Below, piece after piece: positions 1-12,076 of a stretch of 64,000 nt of DNA. The DNA comes from Vicugna pacos. Lineage: Eukaryota > Chordata > Mammalia > Artiodactyla > Camelidae. The notes beneath the pieces are model-generated. The model made no database searches. It worked only from the letters and a program-made list of their open reading frames with translations, and was not told where the DNA came from. Positions within the stretch are counted from its first letter, which is position 1. The number at the start of each line of letters is the position of its first letter. The position numbers and the translations under genes were made by a program. The stretch lies in assembly GCF_048564905.1 (NCBI RefSeq), contig NC_133006.1:13662501-13726500 (forward strand), read 5' to 3'.

Positions 1-222
1 CAGGGAAATTCAATCCACAGTAACAGAAGCCCTATCAGTAGCTGACTGGGGGTAGGAGTGTTGAGTGCAGAGGAGCAGGGCAGGGTCTGGGGGCTGTGGA
101 AACGTCCTAGGTGTTGGTTGTGGTGGTTAGGGCAGGAGTGTGCACATTTGTCAACACATCAAACTTTACGCTTACAAACAGGGACATTTTGTTATATGTA
201 AATTATAACTTAGTAAAGTTGA
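1..222 (+). repeat. L1 3' UTR remnant (cut by window edge)
   Basis: The segment GTGGAAACGTCCTAGGTGTT to TTATATGTAAATTATAACTT resembles the conserved L1 3' end that encodes GGTGATGGAAATGTTCTA and ends near ATGTAAATTATACCTCAATA. It runs in sense and continues to the left outside the window. Confidence 0.75.
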
Positions 223-404
223 CCTTTTTTTTAATGTATTTGGGTATTTTTTTCTTTTTGAATATTATTATCAGTGAATATCAGTTTAGTTCGTTTCAGT
301 CCCTCCTTCCCCCAACCACACACATTCTCATTGATTCAATGTGATTTTTTTAAATATATAAAACATTAAAGTGTTTCAGAAGTCAGAAACATATTAAAGA
401 GTTT

Positions 405-2155
405 TCTTAGTAAAGTCCTATTCTTTTTGTATTAATGTATACACACATACATATGTACCTGTTCACAGACATGTGTATATATACACATACGTGTGCATAT
501 ATATTACATAAATGATACAGATATCTCCACAAAGATAGTATTCTTTATATACTTTTTTACCCATTGTTGTTGTTTTTTTAACATTTAGCAATATATCCTG
601 AAAATGACTCCATATCAGTTCATAGAGATGTTATTCCTCATTCTTTTCTCCACAGCCAAATAGAGCTACCTTGTGTGACTATACCATAGTTTATTCATCC
701 AGTCTGTATTGTACGGGCATTCAGGTAGTTTCCATTATTTTGATATTTGAGTATTTATAATATTTTGTATGCAAAACAAGCTACAGTGAATAATTTAAGC
801 ATACGTTTCTTGCATATTATTGGAGTTGTATCTTTAGAGTCGATTTTCAAAGTGGGTTTGCTGGGTAAATCAGTGTTAGATGTTGCCAAATTCCCTTCCA
901 CAGGGATTATACAATTTTACTCTCTCAGCAGCAGTGACTGAGAATGCCTGTTTCTCTATCCTGGATAATAAAATTAAACTTTTGGATTTTTGTTCATCTT
1001 AGGCAAGAAACAATATCTCAGTGCAGTGTTAATTTGTTTTTCTCTGATTTCAAGTGAGGTTGAAATCAATGTGTAAAGGCTTCTTGTATGTCCATTTTTA
1101 TGAACTGCCTGTCAGAAGATTTTGCCTATTTTTCCAGTAGTGTCTTTATTTTTTTCTTGGAGTTTTTAATAGTTCTTTATAAATTAGGGCTATTATATAC
1201 TTTTACACATGTTGAAAATGTCTTTCCCCCAATTTGTCATGTTTCTTTTGGGTTTTCTTACAGTAATTTTTGCATGCAAGAAATTTTTGTTCTTGTAGTC
1301 AAATATACCCATCTTTTTCTTTATTGCACCCGCATTTTAGAATCAGTTTGGAAGCATTTCTCTGTACCCAGGTTGTAAAAGCTTTATTCGCTTTTTCTTA
1401 AAGTATTGTGTGGCTTTATTTTTTTATACAATTATATCTGTGATCCATTTGGAGTTTGTTCTTGTGTGTGGACAATTTATCTTTTTTTTCCCTAATGGCA
1501 GTCCAGTTGTCCCAACTTCATTTATTAAATGGACTTTAATAATGTCTACCTTTCCCCTAGTATTTCCATGTATTCTTGGATCCATTTCTGGACTTTGTGC
1601 TTTGTTGAGCTAGTCTGCCTGGCAGTTCACATGCTAGCACTACACTAACCGTTACAGAGACTTTGTCATGTATTTTAATAATTTGGATAGGACAAGTCCA
1701 CCATTACTTTTCTTCTCTTTCAAGTTTTTATTGCTATTTTTGCATGTTTATTTTCCTTCAGGAGTTTTCGTATAAACTTGTCTGGCTCCAGATAAAAATG
1801 TATTGGTGTTTTTACAGGGATCGCCTTGACTTGATCAATTCTGTAAGGTAAACTGACATCTTTATACTATTGAGTCATCCTATCTCTAAATAAGGGATGT
1901 CTTTTTCACATGTTCAAGTCTATAATAGTTTTCAGGAGTTTTAAAAATGTCTTCCCCATATAAGTTTTGTACATTTTTTGTGATGTTTATTCCTAAAGTA
2001 TTTTCTTTTTCCACTGAAAAGGAGTCTTTCCTTCCATTACCTCTTTATAATTATTCTTTGTGTATCAAAATGTGTTGATTTTTTGTATTTTAATTTTATA
2101 TATTTGTGCTACCTTACTGAATCGTTTTGTTGTTTGAGTGCAATTTTCATTAGAC
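405..2155 (-). repeat. L1M-class LINE, 3' UTR into ORF2, antisense
   Basis: Read on plus, the order is the reverse of an old L1. The 3' UTR comes first (a segment around CATAGTTTATTCATCCAGTC, then TTTGCTGGGTAAATC and CAAATTCCCTTCCACAGGG). ORF2-derived sequence follows (GATCCATTTGGAGTTTGTTC, then CCAGTTGTCCCAACTTCATT, then GACATCTTTATACTATTGAG). It is heavily diverged and has no usable reading frame. It ends near 2155, where a sense L2 begins. Confidence 0.8.
471..488. repeat. perfect 18-bp palindrome in TG/TA-rich tract
   Basis: ATGTGTATATATACACAT is its own reverse complement. It lies in an alternating purine-pyrimidine tract (about 435-505) that could adopt cruciform or Z-form DNA. Probably a degenerate microsatellite inside the L1M 3' UTR. 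Confidence 0.7.
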
Positions 2156-2249
2156 TCTCCCAGTCAGATTGCACCCTCCCTACTCCTCTGAAACTGGATT
2201 TTTGTGGGACAGGCGACTTCCAGCTGCTGCGGCCAGTGGTGATTGACAA

Positions 2250-3175
2250 TGCTCTCCTTACTTGATTTGTCAGTCGTGTTGGATTCAATTGTGTGTCCTC
2301 TCCTCTGTGAAACAGTCTTTCTCTGCTTTGGGGCACTGCAGGCTCTTGTTTTGCTCGCTTCCCTCAGTCTCCTTTGCTGGCTCTCCTCCTCAGCCTGGGG
2401 CTCCCCAGATGTCAGTCCTTGGCCCTTTTTTGCTTTGTCTTTACTTGCTCCTGCGCCTTAGGATACGGCTTAAAATACCAGATACATGCTGGGAAGTCCC
2501 CAATTTCTGTCTCTAGCCCAGACCTCGTAACTGGTCTCCAGACTTGTCTATCCAGTTTACAGTAACCTTTACAGCTAGTCTCTCTGCTTCTGATGTGTCC
2601 TCCCTAGCGTTTAATCTCAGCCAAACAGACAGGATGATCCTTTACGTGTAAGTCAGATATTGTCATTCCTCTGCTCAAAACCCTCCTGTGTTTTCTCGTC
2701 TCACTTAGTGTAAAAGCCAGAATCTCACAGTCACTATCAGGCCCTACAAGACCTCGTTTCCTACCACTTTCCTAGTCCCTTACCACTCACCCTCTGTGCA
2801 TCTCTGCCTCTGGGGCCTCCTGGCTGTTCCTTGCCTCTGGGCTTTTGTGTTTGCCACCCCCTTGGCCTAGAATGTTCTTGTCCCAGACGCCTGCCTGTCT
2901 TGCTCCCTCACTTCCCACACGTCACCTCCTCAGTGAGTTCTTCCCTGTCTGCTCCATTCAGACTTCATGGTCTCCCTCTTCCTTCCCGCTGTCACTCTGT
3001 CACCTGTCATACTTCTGTCTTTTCCTTATTTATCTCCTTCTCCTTGCTGGAATACAAGTTCTAAGGTGAGAAGACAATTTCCTTTCCTTTCTCTTCCCAC
3101 TCTTGTGTCCTCAGTTCCTTAAATATTCCTGGCACATAACCAGTGACCAACAGACATTTGGGTGCTTTCTGCAGA
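2250..3175 (+). repeat. L2 LINE, 3' half, sense
   Basis: About 900 bp follow the L2 consensus in order. The landmarks are a CCCCAATTTCTGTCTCTAGC segment, a CCTCTGCTCAAAACCCTCCT segment, a CTACAAGACCTCGTTTCCTA segment, CCTCTGGGCTTTTGTGT, GTCACCTCCTCAGTGAG, and a 3' end near TTCCTGGCACATAACCAGTG. L2 stopped moving around or before the placental radiation. Small open frames here are decayed L2 or chance. Confidence 0.88.
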
Positions 3176-3682
3176 ATGTTGAGACTGCTTTTTTCTGTGG
3201 CTCGTAAACCTTTTGAGAAGGCAGTGCTCCAGTGATGATGGCCTTGTAGACTAAGAATACAGCCATCCAGATAGACTGCTTTAAATGACAGCCTGGCTTT
3301 GTGTTGTTTTGTTGAGGTACTGACATTAGGTACATCTGATAAAAGCCCATTTATTATATAGTAAGTTCTACTTTTCCAGAATGACTGGTGGTGCCACTGC
3401 TAAAAAGAAAGAAATTTCAAAAGCTAAATAAGAGCTGTGTTTATGTGTACACATTCTGTACAGATACACATGCTCACGTATTAGAAGTTCACTGCCTTGT
3501 TAATTACAGCTGTGTAACTACATCCCATAAACAAGGTAGTCTGGGGTTATGACAGTATTTTAGAAGAATTTAGAGGTCTTAATACTTTGATGTTTTTGGC
3601 TTACAAGGACAGTATGTTCCCCCAACCGAAAAAAAAAAAAGTTCCTGAATTACGGAGGAGGAAGCAGTTTCATTTCTTAGAA

Positions 3683-3980
3683 CAGTGGTTCTCAAAGTGT
3701 GGTCCCCACAGACCGCTGATGAGCTCCTAGGAGTCTCTGGGTGGTCTGCCAGCTGGTTTCTCCTAAGGCTTATAATATGACAGTGTCTGTAGTCTGTTTT
3801 ATGGCCTGGATTAATAATTTGCTTAATGACATTTCAAAAGTATTTTCTCAGATGCCATTCTTCCCGTGAGTAATGCTGAGGTTTCTTTTCAGTGGCAAGC
3901 GGGTATAGGTGGGGTTGCTGGGCCCCTCGTTCTTTCTTCCTCTCGTGAAATAATCCACGGAGTGAAACTGAGAACTGCTA
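3683..3980. mobile_element. hAT-Charlie non-autonomous DNA transposon with 8-bp duplication
   Basis: The element starts CAGTGGTTCTCAAAGTGTGG and ends CTGAGAACTGCTA, giving related terminal inverted repeats. It is flanked by TCTTAGAA (3675-3682) and CCTTAGAA (3981-3988), an 8-bp target duplication with one mismatch, as expected for hAT elements. At about 298 bp it has no transposase frame and is a Charlie-type MITE; the exact subfamily is not certain. Confidence 0.85.
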
Positions 3981-4184
3981 CCTTAGAAACAGCAAACGGT
4001 TTATATGATTATGGAAGCTTCGAGGAGTCCTTCGCTGGCATTTTGAAACACTAAAATAAAATTTTTAAGTGAAATGCCAGTTGGCATGCTTGAAAATGAC
4101 TCTTCGTTTGGCCAGAGGGTGGTGGCTGTGTTCTCATACTGGAAGAAATCACAGCTAAGAACCTGAGATAATACTCTGAGTTGA

Positions 4185-4345
4185 CAACACAGGGTCACCT
4201 GGCCTGAAACCCAACAGACCTGGATTTATTCCTAATTCCATCACCTGGAACTCTGAGACCTTCAGCAAGTTATTTCTATCTCTGTAATTACTCTTGTAAA
4301 ATATTCAAGTATTTATCATGCCATATTTAAATTCCTAGAATAGTG
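4185..4345 (+). repeat. MIR SINE remnant
   Basis: It keeps the MIR order: CAACAGACCTGGATTTATTC, then a CTTCAGCAAGTTATTTCTAT core, then CTAGAATAGTGCCTGCCACA near the 3' end. Diverged and ancient. Confidence 0.7.
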
Positions 4346-4745
4346 CCTGCCACATTCACTCATTCAACAGAAATATTTGAAATGTGTATTCTAATGCTAG
4401 ACCCCAGGGAGACATTTGGATAAGAGGTGATTCCTGACCTCAAGTAGTTTTGCAGATAAGTAGTAGAGATAGAAAAGGAAATCTCCCTGCCTGGTTCAGT
4501 GCCATCATTCATTCGGTAGTGTTCTGGGCATTCTGACCGCAGGGGATTAAGCAAGGTTTCCTAGAGGATATGAAGTCTGAGCTGAGTGTTGAAGATGGAG
4601 TAGGAGTCAGCTAGACAAAATGGGGAAGATTATTCCAGCCTGATGGAGTAATAGATTCAGAGACAGCGGCAGGTCTCAGTACCTGGGGATGGGTAGATGA
4701 AGACAGGGATGTGATTTGCACGGGGGGCTTCAGAAATCAATAGAT
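4345..4745 (-). repeat. L2 LINE fragment, antisense
   Basis: The plus strand shows the reverse of the L2 3' end: CATTCACTCATTCAACAGAA, a GATTCCTGACCTCAAGTAGT stretch, then GAGCTGAGTGTTGAAG and GAAGATTATTCCAGCC. It follows the adjoining MIR. Confidence 0.72.
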
Positions 4746-6165
4746 ACACTCTGCCTCTGCCACTGCCACTGCTTTTTTACTGTTATCATGGCTAGATGAG
4801 TGGGAAGAAACTGTAGCAGCTCCACTTTAAATGAAATACTTTAGCTCACTTTGTTGCAAACACAAGTAGAGGGAAAAAATGTCTTTTTCTTGACTCACAT
4901 AACTGAAATCAGTCAATCCTGTATGAAGTTACATGTTTCTGAGAAAGGCAATGAATGAGTGCTTCTTGAAAGCCCTTCCTTTGAAAGCCTTGGAAGGCTA
5001 CATTGTTTGTGGCTTCAATACATTTAGTAAGTCAGTTTTCTTCAGTAAGTAGAAGCTGAATTTCTATGTCCAGTGTATCCCAACAGTTACAGATTTGAAA
5101 TTAGTGAAAGATAAAGAAATATGATTTTATCAAATAGTAGCTATGCACAGCTATACTGAGGTCATATTTATTTATGAATTTCGGTGTGTTTATTTTCAAC
5201 CCCTCAGATATGTGTACAGTCTCCCACACTGGGATAGGCCCCCTAAGGCAGGTTGGGACTTTTTACTGTACATTTTCCCACTCTCTCTTATTTTATTTGT
5301 GAATCTAAATAGCATGTAACATAGTGTTCTGCAAGGAGAATAAAGCAAATGCTCGGAAAGTTTTCAGAAAGGGATTTTTAACTTAACATGTAAGTCCAGT
5401 TATCGCTCCCAGGGGGGGTTTTGCCCAAGGAGGAGTGGGGCTTTTTTTAAAGGACTGACAACATTGACGCTACTTCTTTGGTCTGTGTTTGTATATTTTG
5501 TTGGCTCTCATTTTCATGGATGGAGAAATAAAAGAAAATTCATTCCAAATTAATTGAGTTTAAGATTCTACATCCACTTTGCAATCTGCCTTGGATTTTT
5601 GGTTTGTTTTTTAGATGTAAGTCTCTCAGAAGAGTGTATGTTTTACACAATATTCTAAATAACCGAGGAGAAAAGGTCCTTTTACATGGGTTGAGTACCA
5701 CATTTTAAAATATTTAGGAAAGGAGGATAATGCCATTTTGTAAAGTCCTTTTTTAAAACAAAGTGTTGAGAGAAAGGGATAATTCTTTAATAAAAATAAT
5801 TACATGTATATAGCTTAGCACTTAGTACTTAGTTTTTTAAGCAGTAAAGCAGTTCTCTCTAATAATGCCTCACATGGAGTGCCTGCCCTGTTGCAGGCAG
5901 ATAGTAACCAGCTGTCACCCAGGTCCTAGGCATTTCGCATACTTTTACCAATATTGGGGAAATTAGACTACATGGATTTTTAAGTAAGTTTGTCTTTTTA
6001 GAAGTCTTTTAGTAATGAAGTTTAATTCTATATCATACTGTTTCTGTGTATATTTCAATATGAATATAATATTTTAATTACTGTCTAGTGCAGTCGACAC
6101 TTGGAAGATGTGCTGGTGTTTCTTTGTTAGCCTCTCTTACCCTATTGCATAGGTCTGCATCCCAG
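4746..6165. other. unassigned intronic sequence
   Basis: AT-rich DNA with no gene or confident repeat. A run of G near 5411-5417 and a segment near 5150-5350 with a weak L2/MIR-like 3' end were noted but not assigned. Confidence 0.5.
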
Positions 6166-6169
6166 GGCA

Positions 6170-6300
6170 CCTTCACACGCTGTGGCAGTAGCCCATAGTC
6201 ATCTTACAATAACCTAAGGAGACGTAGTTACTATTATCTCACATTTCAAATGGGGAAACTGAGGCCCAGAAACACAAAGTCATTGAGTCCTGAGAATACA
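6170..6300 (-). repeat. MIR SINE remnant, antisense
   Basis: GTTACTATTATCTCACATTT followed by GGGGAAACTGAGGCCCAGAA is the reverse complement of the MIR core with its TCAGTTTCCTCATCTG-like box. Confidence 0.78.
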
Positions 6301-7019
6301 CAAAGACCTTTGTAATGTCTTATTGGCACAAGACAGTTCTACCTGGTTTCAGGACTTGTGACTGGTAGTGAGGAGGACATGTTTAGAATTTTTAAAAAAT
6401 GCAGGATAAGAAAAAGGGTATATTTTCTCTTTGTATTTGGTGTTCTTTGAAATTTCCATTTCATGAGCCATTTTCTGCTTTGGAAAGTTTGCCATTTACA
6501 GTTTATTAATTTTGAAGGTTTATAAAGATAGGCATCTGAGTTAAACTTCGAACTTACAGACTTGTAAATTAATGAAATATCGCACGTCTATGAAAACCTT
6601 ATCTATTATCGATTCTAAAGATTTGTAAACTAAGGAAGTAGCTATCTCAGAAACCTGAGTTTAGCTTTACATAAGCTTTTCTTTAAAATAGTTTTTAAAA
6701 TCAACATTTGCTCGTATTTTGTATAAATGTTTACCTTCGTTGAGTACATAAGGAAAATTATCAAAGATGGTATGCACATGTTGGTTTATCATTTTATTTT
6801 GTTTTATAGTATCTTGTGGTAGTCACTGTGGCTTAAAAAGTTCTAACGTATTGTCTGGTCAATCAGTATACCAGCTCATTACTTCATTCCCATTAATAGT
6901 ACTTCACATTTTACCAGTTTTATCCTTGAATAAACTTATTGATGAAAGTAGCAAGTTCTGTTGAGTCTGCCTCCACGATACTCATTGGCGACTTCCGGTC
7001 CCGGGGCCATCAGTGGCAC

Positions 7020-7530
7020 CACCATTCTCTCTCAGAGCACTGCAGTAGGGGCCTGGCCACCTTCCTGCCTGCACTTCCGCTCCATTGCCATTCATTCTCA
7101 TAGCCGCAAGAATTCTTAAAAATGCAGTCCGACCTGTAGCTTTTCTGTTTAGGACAGTCTGGTTTAAGCCAGTTATCCAGGGTACTTATTGATAACGCCC
7201 TCTTTCATGCTCACAAAGAGTCTCAATCTAGATAAGTCATGTGTTAACCAACCTAAAGTTCTTGAGTGGTTTCCATTGCACTTCGAATAAATTCACACAT
7301 CTTACGGTGGCCAATGCTGCCCTGCATCAGTTGACTACTGCCCTTTTCTCTGTCCTCACTTACTCATTTTTATTTTTCTTGAACTCACTATTGTCACCTC
7401 TCCATTTCTAATTCAATCTAGGTTCTTTGCTGCCCAGGGACCTTTGCACATGCTCTTCCTTCTACCTGGTGTGCACATCCCCACCACTCTCTCCCCACCA
7501 GCGCACAGTCTTTGAATGGCTAGAACCAGC
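7020..7530 (+). repeat. L2 LINE fragment, sense
   Basis: L2 landmarks in order: a CTTGAGTGGTTTCCATTGCA segment, a GACCTTTGCACATGCTCTTC segment, and CTACCTGGTGTGCACATCCC. The first 200 bp are more diverged and the left edge is uncertain. Confidence 0.75.
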
Positions 7531-8059
7531 AGTCTCAAAGCTTTTGGCTGATTACGGGTTTATATTCTGGATTCCTTATCACTGTCCCTATGTTTGAGTA
7601 ATCATGCATCTTAAAGTTGTGGTACTTCTCTTCCATTCAGCAGAATTATTGATACTCAGTATCATGAGGACGTAGTAGAAATACAATATTTAGTGTGTTG
7701 CTCTAGAATGTGAATTTCTATTTGAAAAAAGTTTTTGTTTGTTTTAGGTGCTGATGGGTTTTTTTTTAGTTGCTGATGGTCTTTGTAAGAGTAATAGCAT
7801 TCAGAGAGAAAGGGACCGCTGTTTTAATAAAACAGTTTGTACGATCATATCAAAACTTCTGAACAGCAAATATAACTAATCATGTGTTTTCCCAACTATT
7901 CTTTATCTGCATGTACGTATATGGATCGCGCATTTAAACTCTCAAGTTTATGTTGGGTTTTGAGTGCTGCTTTTTTTTTTAAATTTGTTTTACTTCATAG
8001 CATAGCATTGTTTTTCTGACACAATATCATTTTTATATTTTCCCTGTGATACTTTAGAC

Positions 8060-8279
8060 CAGGGGCCAACAAACTATGGCCCGTGGGCCACACCTGGCCC
8101 TTTTCCTATTTTTGTAAATAGTTTTCTGGAACACAGCCATGCTCATTCGTTTGTATACTGTGTATGGCTAGTTGCATGCTCCAGTGGTAGAGTTGAGTCG
8201 ATGTGACAGAGAGTATGGCCTGTAAACCTGAAAATGTTTACCGTATGGCCCTTTGCACTAAGAGCTTGCTTGGCCTCTG
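8060..8279. mobile_element. hAT-type DNA transposon fossil
   Basis: It begins CAGGGGCCAACAAACTATGG, with CCCGTGGGCCACACCTGGCC following, and ends GCTTGCTTGGCCTCTG, a diverged inverted copy of the start. The middle (GTTTTCTGGAACACAGCCAT) matches the widespread mammalian CAGGGGTCGGCAAAC repeat. No transposase frame. The 8-bp flanks do not match well, so the right edge is less secure than the left. Confidence 0.75.
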
Positions 8280-9663
8280 CTGCAGGTCACGTGGGGCAGG
8301 GACCTTGTCTGATCTGTTCATCACTGCTCATCTGCTTAGTGTCCTGCTGGAGTCTGCCCATCTCCAAAATCCTATTGCAGGTTAAAAAAAGCTAAAAGCC
8401 TTTATTCTTACTTCCAGAACCATTGTGCTAAATTTGGCACATCTTGTAAACTTTATTCAAGCATGGCAAAGATAAATCCTACTTGTCTAATAAAATGTTC
8501 TTAGCTGTGCATGTCAGAGGGTTTTTTTTTTTTAAGTAAACTGATGGAAACATTTCAGAGCAAGAATAAAATTCTTTAACATTATAGAAATACTCATAAA
8601 TCAGTTCGAACAAGCAGTTTTTTATTTCTTCCTTCAATTTTGACATTGCTGTTTTATTGTTGATTTTTGTTGAAAGCCCTTCACACCTCAGTAAAGTAGA
8701 TTTGAAATGTTTAGGCAGTGCCTGTCCACATATTAAAGCACTTTTCTTCCCAGAGGAAGTATAGTAATTTATTCTTTTAGGGGTGTTGTGACTTAAATGC
8801 ATCTTTTTCTTCCTGTTTCTTGATCCAGTGTAATTAAATAATAGATTTTATTTCATAACTTTTCAGAAGGAATAAAGGGGAAATTATGTTCAGCAGACTT
8901 GTTTATTTTTTTCTGGGCCCTTCTGAAGTTTAAATGGGATCCTTTCTCTCTGTACAGAAGGGAAGTGAAATAGCCCTTTCAAATCAATGTTCTTGGAAAG
9001 TGAATGTTGATTAAAAAATACACTTTAAAGAACAGAAAGTTAATTTTTTTTCTGGAAATAGCTAATGGTTAAATCTAGTTAAATGCTACTCCAAAACTAA
9101 TGCTAAGATTTTTAGTAAGTATTCACTCATTTAAAAAATCAGTGCTATAATATACACACGGTGAGGTGTAATTTAACTAGTTGCCAACTTAATCCTTATC
9201 ATAGAAGTTTTAGTTTTTATATCAAGAGAAATAGGTACTTTAACCTTTTAAAAATCATACATTCTCTTCAAATTGTATTTTCATCTGACGTACTATATTC
9301 ACTCATGTTGTTTATGTTGATAAATGATTTTCTCTTAGCATTATAAAAATAATTGCAGATTTAGCGTAAGAAATCCTGGTGCCTTCGACAAAATAACAGC
9401 CAGGGGATTTTTTTTTTTCGTATTTGCATAGAACATGATAGCTATTTGTGTGTACTTAAAAGGCAAAAGCAAATTCTGGTACTTGCCCAGCCATTATTAT
9501 TCAGTGATTAGAGATACAGTGAGGGAGAAATTATTAACTGTTTTTTTGTTTTTATCCTAGTAAAAGAATCATTTCTGAGTATTATGAAAACTGATGTAAA
9601 AACAAAAAATACAGTCTTATAAATAGCTGCTCTAATCATTGGGCCTTTCATTTTCATTAACAG
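8280..9663. other. unassigned intronic sequence
   Basis: AT-rich DNA with poly-T runs near 8521 and 9409. No gene, and no repeat that I can assign. Confidence 0.5.
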
Positions 9664-9770
9664 TTTTTTTTTTAAGTTTTTTATTACTATTATTTTTCAA
9701 CAGAGTACCGAGGGTTGAACCCCCTGTGCATGCCAAGCACACGCTCTACCACTGGGCTAGTACCCACCCC
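9664..9770 (-). repeat. camelid Vic-type tRNA-derived SINE
   Basis: Read on the minus strand this is GGGGTGGGTACTAGCCCAGT, then GGTAGAGCGTGTGCTTGGCA, then GGGGGTTCAACCCTC and an A-rich tail. The GTGGTAGAGCGTGTGC segment is the pol III A box and GGTTCAACCC the B box. The same head occurs in the plus-strand copy at 18759, differing by scattered substitutions. This is the camelid-lineage SINE and is among the youngest insertions here. It sits at the left edge of an older antisense L1M block. Confidence 0.92.
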
Positions 9771-9778
9771 TTTTACTG

Positions 9779-10340
9779 TCTTAAATAATGTACAAAATAA
9801 CATCCATGTTCATACATTATTATGAATTTGTGATTATTTTCTAAGATATGCCTAGAAATGGAATTAGGGGTCAGAGGGTATTGTTACACAATTTGAAATT
9901 GCTCTCCAGAAGACTGTACCCTCCAGCAGTGAAACAGCTTGCTTTCTGAACTCCCCCCAACCAGGATTATTAGCATTTTTAAAAGCCTGCTAATTTAAGA
10001 GGTGCAAAGTGATAATTTATAGTTGTCTTAATTTGTGTTTATGATCACATTAGCCACTTAGATTCTTACATGAATTTTTTATTCACATCATTGGCTCATT
10101 TTTCCTTTAGGATTTGAGTGTTTTTCTTTTCAGTTTCCTTGGGCTTTTTATGTATTTAGGATAGTAGCGTTTTATGAACTACTTTAGAAATATTTTTCCA
10201 GCATATACCTTTTAATTAGGTGCATTTTTTATGCCAGAAGTTTTCATTATAAATATAATCCAAGTCACTAATTTTTCCCCCTTTACCACTAATGCTTTTG
10301 TGATGAGAAAGTTCTTCTTGAGAACAAATGAATATTCACG
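9779..10340 (-). repeat. L1M 3' UTR, antisense (first copy)
   Basis: GAATTAGGGGTCAGAGGGTA, then GAAATTGCTCTCCAGAAGAC, correspond to the reverse of the L1M 3' UTR, followed by ORF2-end sequence. It is separate from the next block because the order of landmarks restarts after 10440. Confidence 0.7.
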
Positions 10341-10439
10341 TGCGTCATCTTAAGCTTTATTTATTTATTTATTACATTTTAAATGGCACAGCTGTAAACT
10401 CCTTGGATGTAAGGAATGAGATTAAGATCTAACTTTATT

Positions 10440-10804
10440 TGCTGTCTCTCTGTATACTAGCCTACATATAAATAATTTTAACTGAATATGTCACTGTATT
10501 CATATCATAAATGCCTTTTTAAAGGGATGTTTTCCTTTTTCTGTTTGGTTCTCCCCATGAATCCCTAAACCCATGTTGTCCTTTTAGTTATCCTTCCATG
10601 TTTTTCTCCATGTTTTAATATTCATATCTAGGTGGATGATTAAATATATAGAAACATAAACGTATGTAAGGGTTTTTTCCCATTGTTACCTGATTTATAA
10701 AAATGGGACTATATGTTATACATACTTTTCTGCAACTTGTCTTTCTTGCTAAAAAATACTTCATAGAAATTCCTTTAAGTCTACTGGTGAAACTATTTCA
10801 TTGT
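10440..10804 (-). repeat. L1M 3' UTR, antisense (second copy, left part)
   Basis: ATACTTTTCTGCAACTTGTC and the following segment match the far 3' UTR of an old L1M, reversed. It is interrupted at about 10805 by a younger L1 piece and resumes at about 11040 with TTTTAATGGTTGCAGAATAT, the next landmark in the same family. Confidence 0.65.
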
Positions 10805-11039
10805 GCTTTTTTTTTGGTATCTGTTAATCCCAACTCCTAATTTATCCCTCCCCCCACCTTTGGTAACCATAAATTTGTTTTTCTATGTTGTGTGTCTGTT
10901 TTTGCTTTGTAAATAAATTCATTTGTATCATTTTTAAAGGTTCCATGTGTAAGTAATATCATGTAATATTTGTCTTTCTCTTTCTGACTTAGTGTGATAA
11001 TTTCTAGGTCCATCCATGTTGCTGCAAACATTTCATTGT
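10805..11039 (-). mobile_element. L1MA-type insertion, ORF2 C-terminus plus 3' UTR
   Basis: On the minus strand a 64-codon frame (11031 to 10837) reads FAATWMDLEIITLS, then KEKDKYYMILLTHGTFK, the very C-terminus of L1 ORF2p. The 3' UTR follows, with AACTCCTAATTTATCCCTCC visible on plus. ATTTCATTGT occurs just left (10795-10804) and at the right end (11030-11039), a possible 10-bp target duplication. The L1MA consensus itself has a similar ATTTCATT here, so that is not decisive. Confidence 0.78.
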
Positions 11040-11570
11040 TTTTTAATGGTTGCAGAATATAGATGCACCATAATTTACCTTTCCTTTATTGATAAGCATT
11101 CTTTTTTTAATCATTTGTTTATTTGATTAATCTTAATATATATTCTCCGATTCTTTTCCTCATATTCCTGTTAGCAGAAGAAGTTGCAGCTCCTTTTATT
11201 TTTTACCTGAATATGAGCTTAAAGAAATAGCTCATTTTACTTGTATTTGCAGTCTGACTTCTGATAACTCTGAGCATCCTTGTGTTGGTTGACATTTGGA
11301 TTTGATCCTCTTTAAATTGCTTGTTCCTGTCCTTTGTCCATCCTTCTATTGGATCATTTTCTTATAAAGTTCCAAAAACTTTTATTCTATGTATTTCATC
11401 TTGCAAATTTACATTGCAGGATTATTTCAAATATGCCATGAAAGTGTTTTAAAATTTTATATAATCACATGTGTTTATATTTTCCTTTTTGAGCATCTAG
11501 CTTTCGTTAAGAACGTCTCTCCAAAACATACATTGTATACATTGTATCCTAGATCATCTTACAGAATTTT
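11040..11570 (-). repeat. L1M 3' UTR, antisense (second copy, middle part)
   Basis: This continues the block broken by the L1MA piece: AGATGCACCATAATTTACCT, then a GTTCCTGTCCTTTGTCCATC segment. It is interrupted again by an LTR at about 11582. Confidence 0.65.
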
Positions 11571-11581
11571 TATTGTTTTGT

Positions 11582-12076
11582 TTCTAGCTGTGTAGCAAAC
11601 CACCTCAAAATACAGTGGGATTAAAATCTAATTTTTTTGTATTGTTTCTTGTGGTTCAATGACTTGGCTAGGCTGGGTGTTCCACTCATCTTGTGGTCTC
11701 TCACATGATTGTACTCCGAGGGCACCTGGCGCTCAGTCATCCGGAGTCTCGGCCAGGATGCTTAGGAAGGCTGGACCCCTGTCCTTCCCTGTGTGCAGCC
11801 TCACTCACAGCCTCTCCACTCCATCTGGCCTCTTTGTATAGTCTGTCAAAAGAGTCTTACATGTCTCACCAAACCCCCAGAAGTTCAAAAATAGACGCTT
11901 CATCGGCTTTTCATTGCCTGGGCAGGTTAAGTCCTGGAACATCTCTACCTCTACATTCTGTCGGTTCGTACAAGTCACAGGCCAGCCCAGATTCAGTGCA
12001 GGATAGAACTGCTTAAGGACCCAGGGACAGGAGGTGCTGTTCGTTGGGGGATTTCTTTGGAGACGAGCCACCACAA
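11582..12076 (-). repeat. MLT1-type solo LTR (ERVL-MaLR fossil)
   Basis: About 495 bp on the minus strand match the MLT1 class of mammalian apparent LTR retrotransposons. The 3' portion (plus-strand left end) carries the TAGCAAACCACCTCAAAATA motif of that family. It is a decayed solo LTR without internal sequence. Its age is that of the MLT1 class, before or around the placental radiation. It sits inside an older antisense L1M. Confidence 0.72.

Noticed and set aside
8479-8802. 107-codon minus-strand open frame
   Set aside because: AT-rich codon content, no recognisable motif, and no splice context.
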